Source of the DNA: Planctomycetes bacterium B3_Pla
GTDB lineage: Bacteria; Planctomycetota; Phycisphaerae; Sedimentisphaerales; Anaerobacaceae
Reading direction: 5' to 3'
Length of the DNA stretch: 64,000 nucleotides
Assembly: GCA_005223045.1 (NCBI GenBank)
Contig: NJBM01000009.1
Span: 85,732 to 149,731 of the forward strand
Shown: positions 26,105 to 35,854 of the stretch, in pieces
Layout of the letters: each line of letters begins with the position of its first letter
Numbering within the stretch: position 1 is the first letter of the stretch
Translations under genes and position numbers: made by a program
The notes under the pieces: model-generated
What the model saw: only the letters and a program-made list of their open reading frames with translations
Told to the model about the DNA's origin: nothing
Databases searched by the model: none

Positions 26105-27295
26105 ATGCCGAATGAAAAGGACAGATTCCGTGTTTTTATAAGTGCTGCCGAGCCGAGCGGCGATGCTCACTGTGCAGGTCTGATGACCGCTTTACAGAGC
26201 AGCGGCTACGACATTGATTTTGTCGGCGTTGGAGGGCCGAAGATGGCTGAGGCCGGCTGCGAGCTGCTGGAAAATACCGCCGGCAAAGCAGCGATGATTT
26301 ACAAGGCTTTCAGCCATGTCGCCCGCTTCTACAAGCTGATAAAGCGCATAAGGCGTTATCTAACAGACAATAAGGTGGACCTGGTTATCGTATGCGATTC
26401 TCCCGCCTTCAATTTCCACGTTGCCAAAGCCGCAAAAAAGATGGGGATTAAGACGCTTTTCTACGTTGCTCCTCAGCTTTGGGCCTGGGGGGGCTGGCGA
26501 ATCGGCAAGCTCCGCGAACGTTGCGACAAACTCTGCTGCATACTGCCGTTCGAGCAGGATTGGTTTAGCCGAAGGGGTATGGACGTGGCTTTTGTGGGCA
26601 ATCCGCTCCTGGATAAACTCCAGATCGATCCAACCTGCCATGAGAAATACAGGGATTTTGAGCCGGAAAAGGCCAGATTTGCCCTGATGCCCGGCTCGCG
26701 AAATGCGGAAATTGATTCACTTTGGCGCCCGATGCAGCAGATAGCACTGCGCCTGAAGCAGAAATACTCCGCGGCGACATTTGTCACCGTAGCCGTGGAC
26801 ACCAAACGGCAGCAGATTTTGAAAGAAGCGCAAATCCCCGGCTTCGAGTGCCAATACAGCGTTGACTCGGTCAACAGTACCGCCGGCGCCGTCGATTTTT
26901 CAATCGTCGCCAGCGGCAGCGCGACTCTGGAAATTGCCGCGGCGGGCTGTCCGATGGTGATAATGTACCAGTCCAGCAGGGTTCTCTGGTATCTGCTCGG
27001 CTGGATGATGAAAACGAAATACCTTTCTCTGGTCAACATCCTGGCCGACAGAGAATTAGTGCCGGAATTTATGCCCAACTTCAGCTCGATTGAGCCAATT
27101 GTGGCAAGCATCGAGAAGCTTCTGCAGGACAAGGAGAGACTGGGCCGAATCAGCAGCGAGCTGACCGCGTTGACCGAGCCATTGGCAAAAAAGAAGGCCT
27201 GCGAAGAGGTAGCGAAGATAGCTGTGTCGGAATTGAGAATGGTTCGACAGGCTCACCATCCTGAGCGAAGTCGAAGGATTGAGAATGAAGAATGA
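26105..27295 (+). CDS. lpxB: Lipid-A-disaccharide synthase
   Basis: This 396-residue GT19 protein has the family start FISAAEPSGDAHCAGLM, then VGVGGPKMAEAGCE, VIVCDSPAFNFHVAKAAKK, FYVAPQLWAWGGWRI and the C-terminal SIVASGSATLEIAAAGCPMV. It condenses UDP-diacylglucosamine with lipid X at the inner membrane, building the lipid A core; its presence means an outer membrane with LPS or a related lipid. The last 17 residues are not LpxB-like: they read VRQAHHPERSRR and an acidic tail, which is the translation of a dispersed palindromic repeat followed by a heptamer array. The repeat supplies the stop codon. Confidence 0.92.
   Translation: MPNEKDRFRVFISAAEPSGDAHCAGLMTALQSSGYDIDFVGVGGPKMAEAGCELLENTAGKAAMIYKAFSHVARFYKLIKRIRRYLTDNKVDLVIVCDSPAFNFHVAKAAKKMGIKTLFYVAPQLWAWGGWRIGKLRERCDKLCCILPFEQDWFSRRGMDVAFVGNPLLDKLQIDPTCHEKYRDFEPEKARFALMPGSRNAEIDSLWRPMQQIALRLKQKYSAATFVTVAVDTKRQQILKEAQIPGFECQYSVDSVNSTAGAVDFSIVASGSATLEIAAAGCPMVIMYQSSRVLWYLLGWMMKTKYLSLVNILADRELVPEFMPNFSSIEPIVASIEKLLQDKERLGRISSELTALTEPLAKKKACEEVAKIAVSELRMVRQAHHPERSRRIENEE
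27242..27275. repeat. Dispersed palindromic repeat inside lpxB, copy 2
   Basis: TTCGAC-AG-GCTCA and CTGAGC-GAAG-TCGAA form the arms. It is read in frame at the 3' end of lpxB. Confidence 0.8.
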
Positions 27296-27331
27296 AGAAT
27301 TGAAAATTGAGCATTCAAAATTCAAAAGTCG
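27283..27331. repeat. Heptamer array bridging lpxB stop and next start
   Basis: Seven 7-bp units (GAATGAA twice, then GAATTGA, AAATTGA, GCATTCA, AAATTCA and AAAGTCG). The lpxB stop codon lies in this array, and so does the likely TTG start of the next gene. Confidence 0.7.
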
Positions 27332-28227
27332 ATCTCTCAGCAACCCTTGCGGCCATTGGTGCGCTGTGCTGCTGGTCGTTCGGGCCGATCGTCATAAAGT
27401 ATCTGTCTGAATATCTGGATTTCTGGACTCAGAATTTCCTGCGCTACTCCGTCGCTTGCCTGTTCTGGCTGCCGTTTCTTATCTATTCGGTCAAGACAAA
27501 ACGGCTCGATACAAGAGTCTGGCGCAAAGCCATCGTTCCGGCTTTGGCGAACGTCATCATGCAGAGCCTGTTTGCATGCGCTTTCTACTATATAGGCCCG
27601 GCCTTTATGGTCCTGCTGGGAAAGTCGTCTCTGATCTGGATCGCAAGCTTCTCGCTGATATTCTTCCCCGAGGAAAGATCGCTCATAAAGAGTAAACGTT
27701 TCTGGACGGGCCTGGCACTCTCAGCGATGGGGGTAGTCGGTGTGCTGTGCTTCAAGGAAGATTTCGTGGCGACCAGGACTTTGACGGGTATAGCGATTAC
27801 CCTTGCGATGGCCTTCATGTGGGCGGTATATACGCTTTCGGCAAAGGTCGCCTTTAAGGACATCGACTCTCGCCAGGGTTTTTCGGTGATAACCATCTAC
27901 ACTGTTGTGGGACTTTCTGCTCTCGCACTTCAGTTTGGCGATTTGGGTCGCTGCACGCAAATGGGAGCCACGCAGTGGGCGCTTGTTGTTGTTTCGGGGA
28001 TTATGAGCATAGCATTTGCCCATGTGCTCTACTACACAGCGATGAGGCGAATCGGAGCCACAATCCCGGCGCTGATTGTGCTGGTGCAGCCGTTCATTAT
28101 CCTCGCAATTTCTCACGTCGTCTTCGGCGAGTCGCTGAATATTTTCCAATTACTCTTCGGCGTAGTTCTGCTGCTCGGCTCGGCCCTTGCTATCTGGGCA
28201 CAGCAGCATTTGAAGAACGCCGCTTGA
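27307..28227 (+). CDS. EamA/DMT-family membrane transporter
   Basis: This is a 306-residue inner-membrane protein with about ten helices in two EamA repeats. The first starts ATLAAIGALCCWSFGPIVIK, and the second contains AMAFMWAVYTLSAKVAF. Drug/metabolite transporters of this kind export or import amino acids or sugars; substrates cannot be read from sequence. The only plausible start is the TTG at 27307, inside the heptamer array, with a weak ribosome site. The spacing of 12 bp after lpxB suggests co-transcription. Confidence 0.8.
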   Translation: MSIQNSKVDLSATLAAIGALCCWSFGPIVIKYLSEYLDFWTQNFLRYSVACLFWLPFLIYSVKTKRLDTRVWRKAIVPALANVIMQSLFACAFYYIGPAFMVLLGKSSLIWIASFSLIFFPEERSLIKSKRFWTGLALSAMGVVGVLCFKEDFVATRTLTGIAITLAMAFMWAVYTLSAKVAFKDIDSRQGFSVITIYTVVGLSALALQFGDLGRCTQMGATQWALVVVSGIMSIAFAHVLYYTAMRRIGATIPALIVLVQPFIILAISHVVFGESLNIFQLLFGVVLLLGSALAIWAQQHLKNAA

Positions 28228-28272
28228 GGCTTGATTCGCGGTTCGTCGCCGCAACCTGCGGTGGTCGTACAA

Positions 28273-28302
28273 TTGACAATGACCGGCGGCAGGCCTTAGA
28301 AT
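28273..28302 (+). promoter_or_regulatory. Promoter of the oligoendopeptidase gene
   Basis: TTGACA, an 18-bp spacer and TAGAAT. The start of transcription would be near 28309, which makes the ATG at 28349 a better start codon than the one at 28319. Confidence 0.55.
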
Positions 28303-28348
28303 ATGCGGGTATGAATTCATGAGTAAGTCTATGCAGAAGGGAATAAGT

Positions 28349-30238
28349 ATGAAAAAGACATCGAGTGCTATCCTTGTAATGCTGAGTCTGGTCTTTGTAT
28401 TCTCTCAGACTCTGGTTCTGTCTCAAACTCGGGAAAGATCGCAGATTCTGCCGGAGTACAAATGGAAGCTGGAAGACCTATATCCTTCGGATCAGGCATG
28501 GAACCAGGCCAAAGAAGAACTGGCGGCTCAGTTCGATCAAGTCACGAAGTACAAGGGCAAGCTGACAAGCTCGGCATCCGACTTGTTGGCTTGTATGGAA
28601 TTTGACAGCCGAATTTCAAGGGAATTCGGGCGCTTGTATAGCTACGCCTCGATGAAATCCGATGAAGATACGCGGGATTCGAAGTATCTGGCATTGAAGC
28701 AGGAAATGCAGCAGCTCGGCACGGATTACAACTCCAAAGCGGCATTTATCATGGCGGAAATCGCCACATTGGACGAAGATCGGGTTGATGCGTTTATGAA
28801 GCAACAGCCGGGTTTGAGAATCTTCAAGATGGCCATCCATGATATATTGCGCAAGAAGGCCCACACATTATCAGAGAAGGAGGAGAAAATTCTTGCCGAG
28901 GCGGGCCTGATGGCCGGCGGCCCGTCCTCGATTTACTCGGTCTTCAGCAATGCCGAACTGCCTTATCCTGAGATCGAATTAAGTGACGGCACCATCGCCA
29001 AGCTCACTAAGGCAGGCTACACTCGCTTTCGAGCCGTGCCGAACCGCAGTGATCGGGAAGCCGTGTTCGAGGCGTTCTGGAGCGCGTTCGACAAGTTCAA
29101 AGCCACTTTCGGCACGCAGCTTTACGCGAATGTGAAAAAGAACATGTTCTATGCCCGCACACGCGATTATGAATCGTCGCTTCACAGTGCCCTGGACGAC
29201 AACAACATTCCGACGGAAGTGTATTTAGCTCTTATTGAAAATGTGACTGGGAATCTCGATTCATTTCACCGCTACATGAAATTGAAAAAACGGATGCTCG
29301 GCGTGGAAACTTTGAAGTATTCGGATGTTTATGCACCGGTTGTCAAAGGCGTCGATCTGAAATATACCTTTGACCAGGCAAAAGAGCTTGTGCTCGACTC
29401 GCTGAAACCGTTGGGAGCCGATTACTGCCGTGTTGTTGCCGAAGCGTTCGAGAAGCGATGGATAGACGTTTATCCGTCGCCGGGTAAACGGGCGGGGGCA
29501 TACTCCAACGGCGGCGCCTACGATGTCCATCCCTACATTCTCATGAATTATTCGGACCAATATGAGGACGTGAGCACCTTGACTCACGAGCTGGGTCATA
29601 CAATGCACAGCTACTATTCCAACAAGAAACAGCCTTACCCGACTGCCGACTATTCGATCTTTGTCGCCGAGGTGGCTTCAACTTTCAACGAGGCCTTGCT
29701 GATTCACAAAATGCTCGAGGAAATCAAAGATGACGATACTCGCCTGTCTTTGCTGATGAGCTATCTGGACGGAATCAAGGGAACGGTTTTTCGACAGACC
29801 CAATTTGCAGAATTTGAACTGCGCATGCACGAAAAGGCCGAACGCGGCGAACCTTTGACGGGGGACGCCCTCACCGAGCTGTACGGCAACATTTTGAAAA
29901 GATATTATGGTCACGACCAGGGAATCTGTCACATAGACGACCTTTACACCGTCGAATGGGCCTATATCCCGCACTTCTATTATGACTTCTACGTGTACCA
30001 GTATTCGACGTCTTTCACGGCGTCCACGGCCCTGGCGGAAAAGGTGTTGGGCGAAGAAGAAGGCGCGGTTGAGGGATACATTAACTTCCTTTCATCAGGA
30101 GGGTCCGAGTATCCTATCGACCTGTTGAAGAAGGCGGGAGTGGATATGACGGGCGCCGAGCCATTCAATAAAACAATGGCGGCAATGAATCGCACAATGG
30201 ACGAAATCGAGGCGATCTTGAAGAAGAAAGACAAATGA
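28349..30238 (+). CDS. pepF: Exported oligoendopeptidase F (M3 family)
   Basis: This is a 629-residue M3 metallopeptidase with zinc motif HELGH (413-417) and the following TMHSYYSNK. The N-terminal half is the helical lid (YKWKLEDLYPSD, ASMKSDEDT), and the C-terminal half is the catalytic channel (FAELYGNILKRYYGH-like, HIDDLYTVEWAYIPHFYYDFY). PepF cleaves peptides of about 7-17 residues. Classical PepF is cytoplasmic, but here the start MKKTSSAILVMLSLVFVFSQ is a signal peptide, so the enzyme is exported to the periplasm or beyond. The start at 28349 follows AAGGGA and the promoter at 28273-28302. It probably feeds peptide transporters; two such genes are in this window. Confidence 0.93.
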   Translation: MKKTSSAILVMLSLVFVFSQTLVLSQTRERSQILPEYKWKLEDLYPSDQAWNQAKEELAAQFDQVTKYKGKLTSSASDLLACMEFDSRISREFGRLYSYASMKSDEDTRDSKYLALKQEMQQLGTDYNSKAAFIMAEIATLDEDRVDAFMKQQPGLRIFKMAIHDILRKKAHTLSEKEEKILAEAGLMAGGPSSIYSVFSNAELPYPEIELSDGTIAKLTKAGYTRFRAVPNRSDREAVFEAFWSAFDKFKATFGTQLYANVKKNMFYARTRDYESSLHSALDDNNIPTEVYLALIENVTGNLDSFHRYMKLKKRMLGVETLKYSDVYAPVVKGVDLKYTFDQAKELVLDSLKPLGADYCRVVAEAFEKRWIDVYPSPGKRAGAYSNGGAYDVHPYILMNYSDQYEDVSTLTHELGHTMHSYYSNKKQPYPTADYSIFVAEVASTFNEALLIHKMLEEIKDDDTRLSLLMSYLDGIKGTVFRQTQFAEFELRMHEKAERGEPLTGDALTELYGNILKRYYGHDQGICHIDDLYTVEWAYIPHFYYDFYVYQYSTSFTASTALAEKVLGEEEGAVEGYINFLSSGGSEYPIDLLKKAGVDMTGAEPFNKTMAAMNRTMDEIEAILKKKDK

Positions 30239-30247
30239 TCGGACTGG

Positions 30248-30949
30248 TTACTTCAAGGATGACAAGAACCTCTTTAGCCTGGGCTGGTACTTGTCGGTAA
30301 TGTCAAATGAACCGATCACGCCCTTTGCTTTTCCGACTATTGATTCTCTCTCAATAAATCCGAAGAATCTTGAATCCCTGCTGCTGTCCCGGTTATCGCC
30401 CATAACGAAGTAGCTATCTTCCGGCACCGTAATGAGCCCGAAGTCCCGCACGGCGATGGCCGAAGGTATATTCATGACCGCGTGAGGCGATCCGTCCAGA
30501 TCTTCCATTGCCAATACGCATTTTCCTCTTACTTTGTGGGGTAAAACGTCTGCACACTCCGGGTCTATTCTCGTATATCCGACCCGTTCTCCGTTCAGCA
30601 GAAGGATGTTGTTCTTCATCTCAATCGTGTCGCCGGGCCGGCCTATCACTCTTTTGACCAATCGAGTTCCATCATCGGGAGAAAAACAGATTACTATGTC
30701 TCCTCTTTCGGGGTCCGACCATTTTGCAAGCCTGTGCATGGTAAGAGGGAATCTGAGGTCGTATGCGATTTTGTTCACGTAGATCAAATCACCTTCGAGT
30801 ATGGTAGGATTCATCGAGCCGGTCGGAACCCAATTCCAGTCCGCCAGGGACGATTTTACCGGTATTACCACAAAAACTATGAAAAGAAAGGTGATTCGCC
30901 ATTCTTTCCAGAACTTGTGAACAAACGTCTTAATCTTCTCTGCTTTCAT
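30248..30949 (-). CDS. lepB: Signal peptidase I
   Basis: This is a 233-residue S26 protease with one membrane helix at about 19-37. The nucleophile is Ser45 in VPTGSMNPTI and the general base Lys99 in LVKRVIGRPGD. The substrate-binding and box E elements follow (MGDNRDSSRDSRFFG). It removes signal peptides at the outer face of the inner membrane. It is a single gene with a GAGGA ribosome site, convergent with pepF. A second, broken signal-peptidase-like sequence lies at 60905-61051. Confidence 0.94.
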   Translation of the reverse strand: MKAEKIKTFVHKFWKEWRITFLFIVFVVIPVKSSLADWNWVPTGSMNPTILEGDLIYVNKIAYDLRFPLTMHRLAKWSDPERGDIVICFSPDDGTRLVKRVIGRPGDTIEMKNNILLLNGERVGYTRIDPECADVLPHKVRGKCVLAMEDLDGSPHAVMNIPSAIAVRDFGLITVPEDSYFVMGDNRDSSRDSRFFGFIERESIVGKAKGVIGSFDITDKYQPRLKRFLSSLK

Positions 30950-31032
30950 TGTTTCCTCACTAGATGATTTTAGACCATGATGCGATACGGACTATACGTG
31001 AGAAAGCTGCTAATGTTCGTCGATATATTTGG

Positions 31033-31102
31033 GATTGCCAATTGCCGATTTGCGATTTGTTGCTAAGAAAATCGGCAATTGGCAATCGCAAATCCAAAAT
31101 CT
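31033..31102. repeat. Heptamer-phased array with 19-bp inverted repeat
   Basis: Ten 7-bp units, starting GATTGCC, AATTGCC and GATTTGC. The ends 31033-31051 and 31069-31087 are a perfect 19-bp inverted repeat with a 17-nt centre. It lies between lepB and gyrA. Confidence 0.8.
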
Positions 31103-31112
31103 GTTGTGTTTC

Positions 31113-31141
31113 TTGACTTTTTGCCCTGTTGCAGGTACTCT
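31113..31141 (+). promoter_or_regulatory. Promoter of gyrA
   Basis: TTGACT, a 17-bp spacer and TACTCT. Transcription from here would start near 31148, which fits the ATG at 31182 as start codon. Confidence 0.5.
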
Positions 31142-31181
31142 ATCGGCGCAGAATCTTAATATTAAGGATGCAAGAGCAGTT

Positions 31182-33782
31182 ATGAAGGAAACAGAGAAAC
31201 CACAGGAGCAATTCGAGGATATGCGTATCCTTGATGAGCTTAAGAATTCATACCTCAACTACGCGATGAGCGTGATTGTCTCGCGTGCGCTGCCGGACGT
31301 TCGCGATGGTCTAAAGCCCTCGCAGAGGCGAATATTAGTCGCTATGAACGATTTGAACCTCGGTCCCCGGAGCAAGCACCGTAAGTGCGCGAAAATCGTC
31401 GGTGATACGGGCGGCAACTACCACCCCCACGGCGACCAGGCGACCTACGGGACCCTGGTTCGACTTGGCCAGGACTGGAATATGCGCTACACCCTGATCG
31501 ATCCCCAGGGCAACTTCGGCAGCATCGATTCCGACCCGCCGGCGGCGATGAGATATACCGAGGCGAGAATGGCCGCCCCGGCTACGGAAATGCTCGAAGA
31601 TATCAAGCACGACACCGTCGATTTTGTGCCGAACTACGACGAGACGCGGACCGAGCCGACCGTACTGCCGTCGAAGTTTCCGAATTTGCTGGTCAACGGC
31701 TCTACCGGGATCGCAGTCGGGATGGCTACCAACATCCCGCCTCACAACATCGCCGAGGTGTGTGACGCTTTGCTGCTGGTTATTGGAGACCCTGATTGCG
31801 GATTCAAGGATATTATCGAGCGTCTGCCCGGCCCGGATTTCCCCACGGGCGGAATCATCTGCGGCAAGAAAGGGATTATGGAAGCCTACACGACCGGCCG
31901 GGGCCATTTGACCGTTCGGGGGAAAGTAGGTGTAGAGACGACCAAAAGGGGCAGAGAGAAGATCGTCATAACCGAAATACCGTATATGGTTGTCAAAACC
32001 ACGATAGTCTCGAAGATCGCCGATTGCGTTCACAACAACACGCTTCCGGAAGTAGCCGACGTCAGGGATGAGTCGGACCGCCACGGCCTGCGGATCGTCG
32101 TGGACCTCAAGAGAGACGCCGATGCCGAAATCGTGCTCAACAAGCTCTATCGTTACACTCTTTTGCAGACCACTTTTGCTATTGCGAATATCGCGCTGGT
32201 CAACAGCAGGCCCGAAACTCTCAATATCCGGGAGATCCTCGATTGCTTCATTGAGCATCGCAAGACAGTCATACGCAGGCGAAGCAGATTTCTGCTGAAG
32301 AGGTGCAGGAACAGGGCCCACATTCTTGAGGGCCTCATATTGGCCGTCAGTGATATTGACGATATCATCGATCTGATAAAGAAATCGCCCGATGCGCCTA
32401 CAGCGAAGCTGAACCTGATGAAAAAACCTCTTCGATTGGCTGAGGTGGCTACGCTCAAGAAAATCCTGCCCGAGGATTTCATTAAGGAAAAGAGCAAAGG
32501 CGAGCATTTTCTTACCGGGCCGCAGGCCGATGCGATTTTGACAATGCAGTTGCAGAGACTGACCGGCCTGGAGATCGAAAAGCTCGCCAAAGAGTATGCC
32601 GATCTGATCGAGCAGATTGAGGGCTACGAGGCGATACTGGCCAGCGAGCAAATTCTGCTGGACATCATTCGCGAAGACATCTGTGAAATAAAAGAAAAAT
32701 ACGGTGACGCCAGGCGGACAAAAATAGCCGCTGCGGCCGAGCAGTTTGCCGACGAGGATTTGATTGCCGAAGAAGAGGTCATCGTTACGGTAAGCCACAC
32801 CGGCTACGTCAAGCGAATGCCGATAGATACGTATCGTAAGCAGGCGAGAGGCGGCAGAGGAATCATCGGCTCAGACACCAAAGAGGGCGATTTCATCGAG
32901 CATCTCTTTGTCGCCTCGACGCACGACTACCTGCTGATCTTTACCAATCGCGGCAAGTGCTACTGGCTGAAGGTGTATGACGTGCCGAGCTTGTCAAGGC
33001 AGAGCAAGGGCAGAAATATCGTCAACCTGCTGAAGCTGGGCAACCAGCAAGTTGCATCAATCATTAATGTCAGCAGTTTCAATGACGAAGGTGAGGGCCG
33101 AGCCCCGCAGCGGCAGTTGGTTATGGCTACCCGGAACGGGATTCTCAAGAAGACGAAACTGTCGTCTTACGGAAACCCCAGAGCAAACGGCGTCATTGCC
33201 ATTAATCTTGATCCTAACGATGATTTGATCGGTGTTGCACTGACAACCGGCAAAGACGATATCATGCTCGGCACTCGTGACGGCATGACGATCCGCTTCG
33301 AGGAGAGCCAGGCCCGCTCGATGGGCCGTGCATCGAGAGGCGTCATAGGCATCAAGCTGCGCTCCGGCGACGCCGTGGTCGATATGGTGATAGTCGAGGA
33401 AAAGGCCGCTCTGTTCACGGTCTGCGAAAACGGTTACGGCAAGCGAACCAGTCTTGAGAGCTACCGCCCGCAATCCCGGGGCGGCCTGGGCCTGAGGAAC
33501 ATAAAAACCACCGAGCGCAACGGCAAAGTAGTCGCGCTCAAAGCGGTCCACGGCAAAGACGACCTGATGATGATAACCGCCAACGGAATAATAATTCGCA
33601 CGGGACTCGACCAGATTCGCTCGATAGGCAGAAACACCCAGGGTGTGCGCCTGATAAAGCTCAAGCCGGGCGATAAGCTCGTTGCCGCCGAGAAGATAGT
33701 CTCCGAAAGCGCGGACGACCCGAAGGTCAAATCCAACGGCGGGGGCAAACCGAAAGCCAACGACAAGGCAAGCAAATCGTGA
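31182..33782 (+). CDS. gyrA: DNA gyrase subunit A
   Basis: This 866-residue protein opens with [20 protein letters not shown], the type IIA topoisomerase start. The catalytic tyrosine is Tyr125 ([10 protein letters not shown]). The quinolone-contact region reads [12 protein letters not shown], so the Ser83 and Asp87 of E. coli are Gln86 and Gly90 here. A GyrA box (QARGGRG, near residue 553) and the C-terminal DNA-wrapping pinwheel identify it as gyrase rather than topoisomerase IV. The frame is open to 31029, but that extension is repeat-derived and lies upstream of the promoter, so I start at 31182. It makes negative supercoils with GyrB, which is not in the window. The stop overlaps the holA start. 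Confidence 0.94.
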   Translation: MKETEKPQEQFEDMRILDELKNSYLNYAMSVIVSRALPDVRDGLKPSQRRILVAMNDLNLGPRSKHRKCAKIVGDTGGNYHPHGDQATYGTLVRLGQDWNMRYTLIDPQGNFGSIDSDPPAAMRYTEARMAAPATEMLEDIKHDTVDFVPNYDETRTEPTVLPSKFPNLLVNGSTGIAVGMATNIPPHNIAEVCDALLLVIGDPDCGFKDIIERLPGPDFPTGGIICGKKGIMEAYTTGRGHLTVRGKVGVETTKRGREKIVITEIPYMVVKTTIVSKIADCVHNNTLPEVADVRDESDRHGLRIVVDLKRDADAEIVLNKLYRYTLLQTTFAIANIALVNSRPETLNIREILDCFIEHRKTVIRRRSRFLLKRCRNRAHILEGLILAVSDIDDIIDLIKKSPDAPTAKLNLMKKPLRLAEVATLKKILPEDFIKEKSKGEHFLTGPQADAILTMQLQRLTGLEIEKLAKEYADLIEQIEGYEAILASEQILLDIIREDICEIKEKYGDARRTKIAAAAEQFADEDLIAEEEVIVTVSHTGYVKRMPIDTYRKQARGGRGIIGSDTKEGDFIEHLFVASTHDYLLIFTNRGKCYWLKVYDVPSLSRQSKGRNIVNLLKLGNQQVASIINVSSFNDEGEGRAPQRQLVMATRNGILKKTKLSSYGNPRANGVIAINLDPNDDLIGVALTTGKDDIMLGTRDGMTIRFEESQARSMGRASRGVIGIKLRSGDAVVDMVIVEEKAALFTVCENGYGKRTSLESYRPQSRGGLGLRNIKTTERNGKVVALKAVHGKDDLMMITANGIIIRTGLDQIRSIGRNTQGVRLIKLKPGDKLVAAEKIVSESADDPKVKSNGGGKPKANDKASKS

Positions 33783-34747
33783 ATGGCCGCTCGAACGAGT
33801 TGATTTATGTAATCGCCGGCAAGGATGAATCGCTTGTCGGTGCTAAGTGTCAGGGCCTTGTCGATAAACTACTGGAACCGTCGCAGAGAACTACGGGGCT
33901 TCTCGATGCTGAGGCTGGTTCTCTCTCGGCCTCCGACGTGCTGGATGAGTTGCGGACGGCGCCGTTTCTGACTGACAAGCGGGTTGTGCTCGTCAGAAAT
34001 GCCGACGATTTCGTATCCAAGAACCGTCCGCTGCTGGAGAACTACTTCGACAAGCCCTGCCCAACGGGACGACTGATATTGGTCACGAGGACCTGGGACG
34101 CCCGCACAAAATTAGCCAAAAAGCTCCCCAAGGTAGGCAAGCTGGTCAAGGTCGCGCAGCCCTCGCGCAGGGAGCTGCCGCAACGGTTGATAGCGTACGC
34201 GAAAGATGCGTATGACAAGAAGCTCGGCCTGCCCACGGCAACACTTTTGATCGAATTGACCGGCGATGAACTGACTCGACTTTACAGTGAAATTGATAAG
34301 CTGGCTCTGTTCGCTGATGCCGAGAAGGTCATAACGCAGAGGCATGTAGAATCGCTAATCGGTCATAACCGCTTGTTCAACGCCTTTGCAGTAATCGAGG
34401 CCGTTGTCGCGGGCAATCCCGGTCAGGCAGTGGAACGCTTGAGGGGAATGTTCGCGAAGGACAAGTCAACCGAATATACCGTTGTCGGTGCGTTCGCGTT
34501 TCACTTCCGCAGGATGTTCAACGCCAAAGTCCTGCTTAAAAAGGGCGTTCAACGCAGAGAAATCGAAAACAGACTGCGAATATGGGGCAACACGGACGGT
34601 TTCTTCGCACAACTTCGCCCAATGAGCCTGAAACAAATAGGCGAATATCACCAACAATTAGCCGAAACCGACTACGCAATAAAAACCGGCCGAGCGAAAG
34701 CAACAGTTGCAATGGAACAGTTAGTATTGCAGATGGCTACCGATTAG
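33779..34747 (+). CDS. holA: DNA polymerase III delta subunit
   Basis: This 322-residue protein has a delta-subunit layout: an early AAA+ fold (IYVIAGKDES, RTAPFLTDKRVVLVRNADDF, CPTGRLILVTRTWDARTKL), a central region (ELTGDELTRLYSEIDKLALF) and a helical collar domain (AFAVIEAVVAGNPGQAVERL). Delta opens the beta clamp within the clamp loader. The start is the GTG at 33779, which overlaps the gyrA TGA (GTGA). Translation coupled to gyrA is an unusual pairing that I regard as genome-specific. Confidence 0.88.
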   Translation: MNGRSNELIYVIAGKDESLVGAKCQGLVDKLLEPSQRTTGLLDAEAGSLSASDVLDELRTAPFLTDKRVVLVRNADDFVSKNRPLLENYFDKPCPTGRLILVTRTWDARTKLAKKLPKVGKLVKVAQPSRRELPQRLIAYAKDAYDKKLGLPTATLLIELTGDELTRLYSEIDKLALFADAEKVITQRHVESLIGHNRLFNAFAVIEAVVAGNPGQAVERLRGMFAKDKSTEYTVVGAFAFHFRRMFNAKVLLKKGVQRREIENRLRIWGNTDGFFAQLRPMSLKQIGEYHQQLAETDYAIKTGRAKATVAMEQLVLQMATD

Positions 34748-35700
34748 AATAGAGTTTCGTGCCCGGCTCTCGAATGTTTCATTTCATCAAGCCATGCGTC
34801 CGATTTGGATTTGCTGTGGCCTAAGAAGGCGGAGTCTTTGTCGTGATTGTTGAAGGCTTTGCAGGCCCTGCGTTTGTTCATATTTGCATAGCAGTAAACG
34901 CAGCCGTGCGGGCAGGTGTCGTAGGCGCCGATGTCGGAGCTTTCAGTGCAGCCGCATTCTTCCCTTGTTGGCTTCTCCCTGAATTGAAAACCGCCGGGAA
35001 AGAACAAGCTCTCGATAATGTTTCCGTCGATACAGTGTGCTTTTTCGATACGTTTGTTCACCAGGTATTCACCGCAGCATGAAAACATCTGAATGCCGTA
35101 CTGCTCGGCAATAGCCGCTAATTCGTTCGCCAGTTCAATCTTGAAATCTTCGTTGCAATTGATGACTCTCACGCCTGTTGTCGCTTCAAGCTCTTCAAAG
35201 TTGCGTTCGACTTTGCTGTAGTTCGTCACGAAGCTGAAATAGCATCTTTCGACGAGCCCGGCGAATTCGGATGCAAGCTCTTCGAAGGTTCTAACGTAGA
35301 AGTCCCGGCTGCAATTGCTGGAGATGATGATCGGATCGAAGCGCCAGTTGATATGCCGGGGCGAATAAGCTTTGCTAAGCTGCTTGAGAGCTTCGGTCGC
35401 CGCTCGTCTCTCGACATCGCTTTCAAAGACCTCCGGCAGGGCGGTAACGGTATAGTTGAAATAGAATTTGTAGCCTAAGCTGTCAATGATTCTCAGGTTC
35501 TCAAGGAAAGGGGCAAAATTCTTTGACCAGAACACGAAGCAGGAAACATCCTCTGGCTTTAGCGGCACGATGTATTTCCGCCCTCCAAACGGATTGACCA
35601 CGCCGGCAAAGCCTTCATTTAGCCTGCGCATGAACCAGTCGCCATAAAACGCCGGTATATCTGTCCTGCGCGATACTGAGACAATTCTGTGCATTGTCAC
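34744..35700 (-). CDS. DUF1848 radical-SAM-like protein
   Basis: This 318-residue protein starts IVSVSRRTDIPAFYGDWFM, the hallmark of DUF1848. It has FVFWSKNFAPFLENLRIIDSLG and a C-terminal cysteine cluster (CGCTESSDIGAYDTCPHGCV then YCYAN) that would hold an iron-sulfur cluster, as in radical-SAM enzymes, but placed near the C-terminus. Function and substrate are not known. It ends 4 bases inside the convergent holA gene. No partner gene is obvious. Confidence 0.85.
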   Translation of the reverse strand: MTMHRIVSVSRRTDIPAFYGDWFMRRLNEGFAGVVNPFGGRKYIVPLKPEDVSCFVFWSKNFAPFLENLRIIDSLGYKFYFNYTVTALPEVFESDVERRAATEALKQLSKAYSPRHINWRFDPIIISSNCSRDFYVRTFEELASEFAGLVERCYFSFVTNYSKVERNFEELEATTGVRVINCNEDFKIELANELAAIAEQYGIQMFSCCGEYLVNKRIEKAHCIDGNIIESLFFPGGFQFREKPTREECGCTESSDIGAYDTCPHGCVYCYANMNKRRACKAFNNHDKDSAFLGHSKSKSDAWLDEMKHSRAGHETLF

Positions 35701-35854
35701 ACACTACGAAATAAATGATTGGAACGCAATCCGTTTCTCCATTTCGAAAGACTCCTGACTGACTTGACGCATGTGTGAGATAGCGGTACACTTCATTCCT
35801 GATTCAGGAAGTGCTGTTTGGAAATGTCAACTCTTGGTTCTGAAAGGAGAAACT

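Noticed and set aside
31029-31181. N-terminal extension of GyrA
   Set aside because: It is encoded by the repeat array and the promoter region; no family support.
31335-32798. Minus-strand open frame of 487 codons
   Set aside because: Antisense shadow of gyrA, without family marks.
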